From NCBI RefSeq assembly GCF_013249015.1, contig NZ_JABRPL010000005.1:1-64000 (forward strand): 64,000 nucleotides of DNA. Direction: 5' to 3'. The DNA is from Rathayibacter agropyri (GTDB lineage Bacteria; Actinomycetota; Actinomycetes; Actinomycetales; Microbacteriaceae). Of this stretch, positions 41,602 through 48,383 are shown one piece after another (the first letter of the stretch is position 1; every line of letters begins with the position of its first letter). A program made the position numbers and the translations under genes. A model generated the notes under the pieces. That model was not told the DNA's origin. It worked only from the letters and a program-made list of their open reading frames with translations, and made no database searches.

Positions 41602-41675
41602 ACGGAGATCCTGCCGCACACTGCGATCTACGCCTACTCTTCGAGCCTCACACCCGCACGAACAGGAGAAGCACC

Positions 41676-42152
41676 ATGTCCGACTCCCCACCCCCGGTCG
41701 GCTTTTCGCCCGATGAGATCGACACCTCTGCGCCGACGCGCTCGGCCCGCGTGAAGTGGGTCGTCGTGGTGGACGAGTCCCTGCCCGCGGGCCGTGCCGT
41801 CAACGCGGCGATCTGCGTCAGCGCAGCGACCGCTGCCGAAGTTCCCGGCCTGCTCGGCCCGGCCCCGCAGGACGCCTCGGGCTCAGTGCACCCCGGGCTC
41901 CCGTGGGCCGGCTGCACCGTGCTCGCCGCCGACGCGGCGACCCTCCGCGTGATCCGTGCGAAGGCGGAGGCGCACGAGGGCACCTTCGTCGCCGACATGC
42001 CGGCTGCGGCCCAGGCCACCCGCGTGTACGACGAGTACCTGCACGCCGTCGCTGCGACCGCGCCCGACGAATTCGAGTACCTCGCGGTCAGCGTCGTCGG
42101 TCCGCGGAACCGCGTTGACAAGCTGGTCGGACGCCTGCCGCTCCTGGCCTGA
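41676..42152 (+). CDS. DUF2000 family protein
   Basis: A 158-aa protein of the DUF2000 (PTH2-like fold) family: KWVVVVDESLPAGRAVNAAI at the start of the fold, later GTFVADMPAAAQATRVYDEY and LAVSVVGPRNRVDKLVGRLP. The ATG follows AGGAG. Divergent Lrp-DUF2000 pairs occur in other bacteria; regulation by the Lrp protein is inference. Function unknown. Confidence 0.8.
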   Translation: MSDSPPPVGFSPDEIDTSAPTRSARVKWVVVVDESLPAGRAVNAAICVSAATAAEVPGLLGPAPQDASGSVHPGLPWAGCTVLAADAATLRVIRAKAEAHEGTFVADMPAAAQATRVYDEYLHAVAATAPDEFEYLAVSVVGPRNRVDKLVGRLPLLA

Positions 42153-42181
42153 TGCGACCGACCGCACCGCCGCCGTCGCGA

Positions 42182-43150
42182 TCACGGGACGACGACGACC
42201 TTGCCCCGGACGCCGCTGCTCGCGGCTTCGGCGTGCAGGGCGGGCAGCTCGGCCAGTGGAATCCGGCGATCGACCTGGACAGTGAGGGCGCCGTCGTCCA
42301 CCAGGGACACCAGCGTGGCCAGGCGTTCGCGGTCTGCGCGGACGAACACGGTCGCCGCCCGCACTCCGCGGTCTTCATCGCTCGGGGTGGCCATGAAGGC
42401 GGTCGTGCTGACCACTGTGCCGCCGTCGCGGACGGCCGCCACGGCGGCGGCGAACTGTTCGGGCTCGATCGGCGCGAGATTCAGCAGGACGTCGACCGGC
42501 CCGTCGAGGGCGCCGAGCACGTCCGTGGCGGTGTGGTCGATGATCTGGTCTGCACCGGCCGCGCGCACAGCGGTCATGCTGCGCGGACTCGCGGTTGCGA
42601 TGACGTGCACGCCCGCGCGCCTCGCGAGCTGGATGGCGTACGAGCCCACCACTCCGCCCGCACCGATGATGAGGACGTGCTGTCCCGTCTGGAGTCGGCC
42701 GTCGTCGAAGAGGGCCTGCCAAGCGGTGAGGGCCACGGAGGGCAGGGCGGCCGCTTCGGTGAGCGGGATGCTCGTCGGGGCGGCGACGACGGCCTGGGCG
42801 GGTGCGACGACATACTCGGCCGCGCCTCCATCACGCTCCATCGGCAGGAAGGCGACAACCGAGTCGCCGACCTGCACGCCCTCGACGCCCTCGCCGATCG
42901 CGTCAACGGTTCCGGAGACGTCGTAGCCGGGAACGTGGGGGAGCTCGATCGGGATCGGCAGGAACCCGCCCCGCATGCCGGCGTCTGCCGCGTTGAATGC
43001 CGAGGCTGCGACCCGGAGCCGCACCTGTCCCTGCCCGGGAACGGGCAGCTCGATGTCACTGAGGTGCAGGACCTCCGGCCCGCCTGTGCTGTCGAACCGG
43101 ACGGCCTTCATCAGGCCGGTCCTCGTGTCATCTGCGTTCGTGTCAGTCAT
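42182..43150 (-). CDS. NADP-dependent quinone-oxidoreductase-type MDR protein, MarR-linked
   Basis: A 322-aa zinc-free MDR oxidoreductase: KAVRFDSTGGPEVLHL, HVPGYDVSGTVDAIGEGV, and the NADP motif VLIIGAGGVVGSYAIQLARR. It is divergent from a MarR gene with two matching palindromes between them, the classic arrangement for quinone or electrophile stress control. ATG 43150 after GAGGCG; an in-frame ATG at 43168 is possible. Confidence 0.88.
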   Translation of the reverse strand: MTDTNADDTRTGLMKAVRFDSTGGPEVLHLSDIELPVPGQGQVRLRVAASAFNAADAGMRGGFLPIPIELPHVPGYDVSGTVDAIGEGVEGVQVGDSVVAFLPMERDGGAAEYVVAPAQAVVAAPTSIPLTEAAALPSVALTAWQALFDDGRLQTGQHVLIIGAGGVVGSYAIQLARRAGVHVIATASPRSMTAVRAAGADQIIDHTATDVLGALDGPVDVLLNLAPIEPEQFAAAVAAVRDGGTVVSTTAFMATPSDEDRGVRAATVFVRADRERLATLVSLVDDGALTVQVDRRIPLAELPALHAEAASSGVRGKVVVVP

Positions 43151-43169
43151 CGTTTCGCCTCTCGTCATG

Positions 43170-43224
43170 TGCTTCCAGTTCGAAGCACCTGTGGCGACCG
43201 TAGCACTGCTTCAATATCGAAGCA
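43170..43224. promoter_or_regulatory. two identical-armed palindromes, MarR operators
   Basis: TGCTTCCAGTTCGAAGCA (43170-43187) and TGCTTCAATATCGAAGCA (43207-43224) both have TGCTTC-N6-GAAGCA. Centres are 37 nt apart. They lie between the divergent oxidoreductase and MarR genes; the second is 5 nt upstream of the MarR -10 hexamer. Confidence 0.8.
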
Positions 43225-43241
43225 ACCGATACGATGGGGAG

Positions 43242-43736
43242 ATGACCGAGACCCCTCCGGCGCTCACGCCGACGCAGCTCAGTGCCTACCTCGCGTTCAC
43301 CGAAGTGGGCAGCCTGCTGCGTCCCGCGGTCGAGCGGCAGCTCCGCGACGCCGGTGAGTTGAGCTACGTCCAGTTCCAGCTTCTCGCGCGCCTCGGCGAT
43401 GCTCCCGACGGGCACCTGCGGATGACCGACCTCGCCGACAGCGTCGTCTACAGCCGCAGCGGCCTGACCTACCAGGCGCAGCTGCTTGAGCAGCGAGGAC
43501 TCATCACCCGCTCGCCCTCACCGGGCGACGAGCGCAGTACCGTCGCCTCGATCACGGCGGCCGGCCGTGCTGTGCTGAGCGCGGTGTTCCCGGGGCACAT
43601 CATCACCGTGCAGGGACTGCTCTTCGCGCCGCTCACCGCCGGTGATGCCGCCGATCTGGCACGCATTCTCGGCCGCGTCACTGAGCACCTCCGCGCGGGA
43701 CCGCCGCGCTCGGCGACCCGGCGTCGCGCGGGCTGA
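43242..43736 (+). CDS. MarR family transcriptional regulator
   Basis: A 164-aa winged-helix MarR protein: LSYVQFQLLARLGDAPDG, recognition helix region LADSVVYSRSGLTYQAQLLE, wing RSPSPGDERSTVASITAAGR. TACGAT at 43230-43235 lies 6 nt before the ATG (leaderless). It very probably represses itself and the divergent oxidoreductase through the two palindromes. No Cys is present, so it likely senses a small molecule and not oxidants through thiols. Confidence 0.92.
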   Translation: MTETPPALTPTQLSAYLAFTEVGSLLRPAVERQLRDAGELSYVQFQLLARLGDAPDGHLRMTDLADSVVYSRSGLTYQAQLLEQRGLITRSPSPGDERSTVASITAAGRAVLSAVFPGHIITVQGLLFAPLTAGDAADLARILGRVTEHLRAGPPRSATRRRAG

Positions 43737-43761
43737 CGCGGCGCGACTCCGGAGCCACGGC

Positions 43762-44376
43762 TCAGCCCCCGACGTGCGACCCAAAACCGCCTTTGCCTGT
43801 GCCGCCAAAGCCCCCCGAGAGAGTGGCGCGCGAGCCGACGGTCGAGCCGGCCGGTGCCTTCTGCACGACGTCCGGCTGCGTTGATCCGCGGGCAGCGAAG
43901 CCACCGGAGGGAACCGTCGCCCAGTTCGACGCGCGCGTCGAGTTCCAGCGCGACGAGGGAAAGATGATGGGGCCGAGCCAGAGGCCCCCGCCGTAGTGGC
44001 CCCGATACTCGTCGGTCGATTCGCAGAGTTGTTCCGGATCATCGCCCACCGGCTCCCCCTCGGCCTGGAGCTTCGCGATCTGCTCCCGGACATCCGCGAG
44101 GCAGTCCTCCCGGCTTGAGTAGACGGGGCGCTCGGCGTTCTCGGGGATGACGTAATCTTCCCCGTCCGCGCCCGTCGTGACCACGCCGTCCGTCTGCGGA
44201 TTCCCGGCGGCGAGCGCGACGGCCAGCCCGATCGCCCCGACGGCGACCGCACTGCCGATCAGCACTCCGCGTCGCTTCGCCGCGATCCCGCTGATGCCGA
44301 CATCGCCCGATCGGCGCCGGTCGGTCCGAGTGGTGCCGCCTGTCTCGTCGGCTTCCGTGTGCTCGTGCTCGGTCAT
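43762..44376 (-). CDS. YgiB-like membrane-anchored protein
   Basis: A 204-aa protein with a basic cytoplasmic start, one transmembrane helix (VLIGSAVAVGAIGLAVALAAG), and an outer part with two Cys (REDCLADV, EQLCEST) and a Gly-rich tail SGGFGGTGKGGFGSHVGG. This matches the layout of YgiB/DUF1190 proteins, which pair with YgiC. ATG overlaps the stop of the YgiC-like gene (ATGA). Function unknown; envelope role inferred. Confidence 0.7.
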   Translation of the reverse strand: MTEHEHTEADETGGTTRTDRRRSGDVGISGIAAKRRGVLIGSAVAVGAIGLAVALAAGNPQTDGVVTTGADGEDYVIPENAERPVYSSREDCLADVREQIAKLQAEGEPVGDDPEQLCESTDEYRGHYGGGLWLGPIIFPSSRWNSTRASNWATVPSGGFAARGSTQPDVVQKAPAGSTVGSRATLSGGFGGTGKGGFGSHVGG

Positions 44377-45659
44377 TGCCTCTCCTCGTCCCGCGGACGG
44401 TCGTCGCGGACGTCCTGCACCCGGTGGCGCTCGGGTCGGCCGAACACGGGCGTCCCGTGCGCGCTCCCGGGGCGCCCGCCCTCGATGAAGTGGGGGACGA
44501 ATTCGGCGAGGTCGCCCGTGATCGGCCCGCTCGTCTCGCGCACGTCGATCCCGGCCGGAGTCTCGCCAACGATCCAACTGCCAATCACGACCGTCTTTCC
44601 GTCGATCCGAGCGAGTTCTGCGCGGGCCTGATGCACGAAACCCTCTTCGCCGTAGCCGCCGCCGTTGTGGGCGACGACGGTGCCGTCGGCGTTGAGCACC
44701 GTCACGTTCGCCCCCTCCCGGCCCAGGCGCGGCTTGCGCACCTGGGCGCGGCCGAGGAGCGGATGAGCGGAGGTGGGGAGCAGATTCGGGTGCCCGGGGA
44801 ACATCTCCCACAGCACCACGAGCAACTGTTTGTTGCTGAGCAGCAGCTTCCACGCCGGTTCCACCCACCGCGTGCGCTCGCGACGGTCCAGCAGGAGCCC
44901 GCCGAACTGCTCGCCGAGCATCCACTCCCACGGGTACAGCTTGAAGATGCGCCGGATGGGCTCGCCGTCCCTATCGACGAACCCGACGCCGTCGAGCTCG
45001 TACCGAATGTCTTCTACGAAGATGAGCTTGGGGTCGAAGCCCGCCTGGGCGGCCGTCTCCGCCATGTAGGCGACCGTGTCGGCGTCCTCGACGATGAGTT
45101 CGCCGTCTCCGGAGTCGTGCAGCGAAGCGAGGTGCAGCCGGGCGCCCTCGTCCAGCTGCCACCGCTCGAGCCGCAGGTGCCGCCACTGCTCGACAAGTTG
45201 CTCGTGCAGGCTGTTGAACTGGTCGGCGTCGGGCCCGCGGGTCTCGATCAGCCACTGCCACTGGGCAGCGGCCGTCTCGACGAGGGAGGTCGGGGTGTCG
45301 GCGTTGAATTCAAGCAGCGTCACCGTGCGGTCGTTGTCGTAGGCGAGGTCGAAGCGCCCGTAGACCGTCGGATCGTCCTCGTCCCAGGATGTCGTGACCA
45401 GATCGTGGAAGCGCTCAGGGATGCCGAACTCGTCGAAGCGTCGCGTCCGAACGATGTGCTCGCACGCCTCCATGCAGAGGTCGAACAGCTCCTGCGTCAC
45501 GCGCTCGAACATCGAGATCTCGTCGCCAGTGAAGCCGTAGGCCGCCGACTCGTTCCAGTAGGGTCTGCCGCCCTCGGATGCGAGGTCGTAGAAGCTAAAG
45601 CCAACCTCGTCGCAGCGCGCTCGCCAGTCCGGTCTCGGGGTCAGGCTGTATCTGCGCAT
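44373..45659 (-). CDS. YgiC-like glutathionylspermidine-synthase-family ATP-grasp protein
   Basis: A 428-aa member of the glutathionylspermidine synthase preATP-grasp family. Visible signatures are LLEFNADTPTSLVE, the ATP-grasp parts IFKLYPWEWMLGEQFGG, KPRLGREGANV, and IGSWIVGETPAGIDVRETSGPITG. Actinobacteria of this kind lack glutathione, so the substrate is probably another peptide or amine. It is the upstream, coupled partner of the YgiB-like gene. A TAGACT hexamer lies 11 nt before the ATG. Confidence 0.87.
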   Translation of the reverse strand: MRRYSLTPRPDWRARCDEVGFSFYDLASEGGRPYWNESAAYGFTGDEISMFERVTQELFDLCMEACEHIVRTRRFDEFGIPERFHDLVTTSWDEDDPTVYGRFDLAYDNDRTVTLLEFNADTPTSLVETAAAQWQWLIETRGPDADQFNSLHEQLVEQWRHLRLERWQLDEGARLHLASLHDSGDGELIVEDADTVAYMAETAAQAGFDPKLIFVEDIRYELDGVGFVDRDGEPIRRIFKLYPWEWMLGEQFGGLLLDRRERTRWVEPAWKLLLSNKQLLVVLWEMFPGHPNLLPTSAHPLLGRAQVRKPRLGREGANVTVLNADGTVVAHNGGGYGEEGFVHQARAELARIDGKTVVIGSWIVGETPAGIDVRETSGPITGDLAEFVPHFIEGGRPGSAHGTPVFGRPERHRVQDVRDDRPRDEERQ

Positions 45660-45808
45660 GGTGTCGAGTCAGTCTACGACGGGGGTAGCCGCGGGGCGCT
45701 GGAGTGCAGGAAATCCCGAGAAGATTTCGGGCCGCCATGATGCACGAGTTATGGCCGACGACTCCGGCTTTCGCGGCGTGGGCCCATGGCCGCTGCCTGG
45801 CTGTTTCG

Positions 45809-45879
45809 AGCGAGTGACGGGAATCGAACCCGCGCCATCTGCTTGGGAAGCAGAAGTTCTACCATTGAACTACACTCGC
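45809..45879 (-). tRNA. tRNA-Gly (anticodon CCC)
   Basis: A complete cloverleaf on the minus strand: acceptor GCGAGTG with CACTCGC, D-arm AGTTCAATGGTAGAACT, anticodon stem TCTGC/GCAGA with loop TTCCCAA (anticodon CCC), T-arm CGGGTTCGATTCCCG, discriminator T. CCA is not encoded. No integrase or attachment-site duplication is seen beside it. Confidence 0.97.
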
Positions 45880-45949
45880 GCGGCGCCATGGTGGCGCACC
45901 AGGACATCGTAGCAAGGCCCGGGAGGGCCCCACGCCCTAGGATCGCCTG

Positions 45950-46534
45950 GTGCTGCTCTCCGATCGCGACATCAAGCTCGAACTCGCCGCCGGCCGCGTG
46001 GGGCTGGCGCCGCACGACCCGTCGATGATCCAGCCGTCGTCCGTCGACGTGCGCCTCGACCGCTATTTTCGGCTGTTCGACAACCACCGCTACCCCTACA
46101 TCGACCCCGCTGAGGATCAGTCCGAGCTGACTCACCTGGTCGAGACTCCGGCGGGTGAGCCGTTCATCCTGCACCCTGGCGAGTTCGTGCTCGGCTCAAC
46201 CTACGAGGAGGTGGCGCTGCCCGATGACATCGCGGCGCGTCTCGAGGGCAAGAGCTCGCTTGGCAGGCTGGGGCTGCTCACCCACTCGACCGCAGGGTTC
46301 ATCGATCCGGGCTTCACCGGCCACGTCACGCTCGAACTGAGCAATGTGGCGACGCTCCCGATTACCCTCTGGCCCGGGATGAAGATCGGCCAGATGTGCT
46401 TCTTCCGCCTCAGCTCGCCGGCGGAAAAGCCCTACGGATCGGCCGAGTACAGCTCGCGTTACCAAGGCCAGCGCGGCCCGACCGCCTCCCGCTCGTCCCT
46501 CAACTTCCACCGCACCGACGTCTACACCGACTGA
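45950..46534 (+). CDS. dcd: dCTP deaminase (probably bifunctional, dUMP-forming)
   Basis: A 194-aa trimeric dUTPase-fold enzyme. Motifs: [37 protein letters not shown] (active site with the general-base Glu nearby) and [12 protein letters not shown]. Length and C-terminus ([15 protein letters not shown]) fit the actinobacterial dCTP deaminase:dUTPase. It supplies dUMP for thymidylate synthesis. TAGGAT at 45938-45943 lies 6 nt before the GTG. Interesting given the broken thyA at 58409. Confidence 0.93.
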   Translation: MLLSDRDIKLELAAGRVGLAPHDPSMIQPSSVDVRLDRYFRLFDNHRYPYIDPAEDQSELTHLVETPAGEPFILHPGEFVLGSTYEEVALPDDIAARLEGKSSLGRLGLLTHSTAGFIDPGFTGHVTLELSNVATLPITLWPGMKIGQMCFFRLSSPAEKPYGSAEYSSRYQGQRGPTASRSSLNFHRTDVYTD

Positions 46535-46543
46535 TCCCCTGCT

Positions 46544-46600
46544 CGAGATGCCAGTTGGGTACGCGACACGCCGAGGGAAGCGTGCCCAAGAGGCGTCTCG
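46544..46600. terminator. two-stem bidirectional terminator
   Basis: Outer stem CGAGATGCC (46544-46552) with GGCGTCTCG (46592-46600), 3-nt internal loops, inner stem TGGGTACGC (46556-46564) with GCGTGCCCA (46580-46588). It lies between the convergent dcd and idi genes. Confidence 0.7.
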
Positions 46601-46616
46601 CGCAGGGCCGCCAGCG

Positions 46617-47168
46617 TCAGGCCAGCAGGCGAGGGAGTTGTAGCACCAGCCACGGGGAGAAGGCCCACGGAGTCACGCGCACCGCGGCGAGCGTCGCCGC
46701 AGGGTCGACCCATTCGTAGTCCATGACCTCGTCCGCCCGTGGCGAGAGCGAGTCCCGGCTCGCGAGGGTTGCCGTGTAGACGGGGCAGATCTCGTTTTCG
46801 ACAATCCCGGAGGCGTCGACCGCCCGGTAGCGGAAGTCGGGCAGCGCCACCTCCAGGCTGGCCAGACGAGTCCCCAGCTCGCGCTCGGCTCGGCGCGCCA
46901 CGGCGTCCTCGATCCGCTCGCCCGGCGCAGGATGGCCGCAGAACGAATTGGTCCACACTCCCGGCCAGGTGCGTTTCTCGAGCGCGCGTCGCGTGACCAG
47001 GAGCGCCCCGTCGAGGGCGAAGACGTGGCAGGAGAAAGCGAGGTGTAGGGGAGTGGCCGTGTCGTGGACGGTCGCTTTATCGGCGACTCCAACGGCAATC
47101 CCTGTCTCGTCGAGGAGGACAACCTCCTCACTCTGGTTCGTCTGCACGGCGATGCCTGGCGAAGTCAT
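46617..47168 (-). CDS. idi: isopentenyl-diphosphate delta-isomerase (type 1)
   Basis: A 183-aa Nudix-fold IDI that interconverts IPP and DMAPP. Visible are LHLAFSCHVFALDG, TWPGVWTNSFCGHPAPGE with the catalytic Cys and metal-binding His, the Nudix-like ERIEDAVARRAERELG, and ENEICPVY with the catalytic Glu. ATG 47168 is chosen for length; the frame is open to 47195. Divergent from crtE, it feeds the carotenoid pathway. Confidence 0.92.
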   Translation of the reverse strand: MTSPGIAVQTNQSEEVVLLDETGIAVGVADKATVHDTATPLHLAFSCHVFALDGALLVTRRALEKRTWPGVWTNSFCGHPAPGERIEDAVARRAERELGTRLASLEVALPDFRYRAVDASGIVENEICPVYTATLASRDSLSPRADEVMDYEWVDPAATLAAVRVTPWAFSPWLVLQLPRLLA

Positions 47169-47242
47169 ACCTGCAAGTGAAGCATGCCGCAACACTTCAG
47201 TCGGCTTATCGTTCCGGAAGCCGCTTTGTTAGCCTTCTCCCC

Positions 47243-48313
47243 GTGGATACGTGCGACCCCGTGGTTCTGTCCCGGCTGAGGCAGTCGCACGTCGATGCTG
47301 TTCTGGGCCGCTTCTTTTCACTGGCGCGGTCCCGGGCGGTGCGGTTCGGACCCCGTTACCTCACGCTCTGGCAGACACTGGAGGCGAATACTCGAGGCGG
47401 CAAGCGCTTCCGACCGCTGATGGTGATCTCGGCCTACGAGGCCCACGGTGGCCAGGATCCAGAGGCGGCCGCTCACCTCGGCGCGGCCTTCGAACTGCTG
47501 CACACCGCGCTGATCGTGCACGACGATGTGATCGACCGTGACTTCGTCCGTCGGGGCAGCCCCAACGTCTCTGGCAGTTACCGTGACGAGGCCACCACTG
47601 TTGGCCTCTCGATCCCGATTGCGGAGCACCGCGGTACCTCGGTCGCCGTGATCGCCGGCGACCTCGCGCTCACCGGGGCGCACCGTCTCGTTGAGGGGGT
47701 CGGAGCGTCGGACGCCGTCCGCGCGCGGCTGCTCACCCTGCTGGACGAGGCGGTCTTCGCCTCTGCCGCGGGGGAACTGGCCGATGTCGACTTTTCACTC
47801 ATGCCCGGTCTGCCCTCGGTTAAGGAGGTACTCGAGATGGAGCGCCTGAAGACCGCGGTCTATTCGTTCGAGGCGCCGCTACAGGCGGGGGCCATCCTCG
47901 CAGGAGCCTCTGACGCGGCAGTGGAGGCGCTCGGCGAGTTTGGGCGCTGCATCGGCATCGCCTATCAGATTGTCGATGATCTGCTCGGCGTCTTCGGCTC
48001 GGAGAGGCAGACCGGCAAGACCACACTCGGCGATTTACGGGAGGGTAAGCGCACCGTGCTCATCGCGCACGCAGCCGGCACCGACTGCTGGATGGAGATC
48101 GAGCACCTGATCGGGGACGAGCACCTCGCCCCCGAAACCGCCGAACGGGTGCGCGGAATCCTTGAGAGGTGCGGCGCCCGCAGTTATGCCGAGGGGCTCG
48201 CCGACGAGTTCGCCGCCCGCGCCTGGGCCGCCCTCGACACACCGGCGGTGACGGAGGCGTTCCGCAACGAGGTGCATCCGCTCGTCGCGAGCGTCGTCGG
48301 GCGCACCCGATGA
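47243..48313 (+). CDS. crtE: geranylgeranyl diphosphate synthase
   Basis: A 356-aa polyprenyl synthetase. First Asp-rich motif LIVHDDVIDRD (DDxxD), GGKRFRPLMV upstream of it, and second Asp-rich motif AYQIVDDLLGVFG, where the usual DDxxD reads DDLLG. It makes the C20 diphosphate for phytoene. GTG at 47243 with TAGCCT 7 nt upstream (47230-47235): leaderless. First gene of the carotenoid run; a 70-nt gap with its own promoter separates it from the crtB-crtI fusion. Confidence 0.92.
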   Translation: MDTCDPVVLSRLRQSHVDAVLGRFFSLARSRAVRFGPRYLTLWQTLEANTRGGKRFRPLMVISAYEAHGGQDPEAAAHLGAAFELLHTALIVHDDVIDRDFVRRGSPNVSGSYRDEATTVGLSIPIAEHRGTSVAVIAGDLALTGAHRLVEGVGASDAVRARLLTLLDEAVFASAAGELADVDFSLMPGLPSVKEVLEMERLKTAVYSFEAPLQAGAILAGASDAAVEALGEFGRCIGIAYQIVDDLLGVFGSERQTGKTTLGDLREGKRTVLIAHAAGTDCWMEIEHLIGDEHLAPETAERVRGILERCGARSYAEGLADEFAARAWAALDTPAVTEAFRNEVHPLVASVVGRTR

Positions 48314-48383
48314 TCGCCCTGCGCCACGCACGGTCGGTCACTCCGATGCCGGCCCACCGCACGCGCCCCCGTACGGTGGCACG

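Noticed and set aside
43730-43768. GGGCTGA/TCAGCCC inverted repeat as a terminator
   Set aside because: It overlaps both convergent stop codons and competes with an alternative tight GAGCC-AC-GGCTC pairing with a 2-nt loop; too weak to call.
45809-45879. tRNA-Gly as an integration site
   Set aside because: No integrase, no duplicated tRNA 3' end and no change of gene style beside it; both neighbours are ordinary genes.
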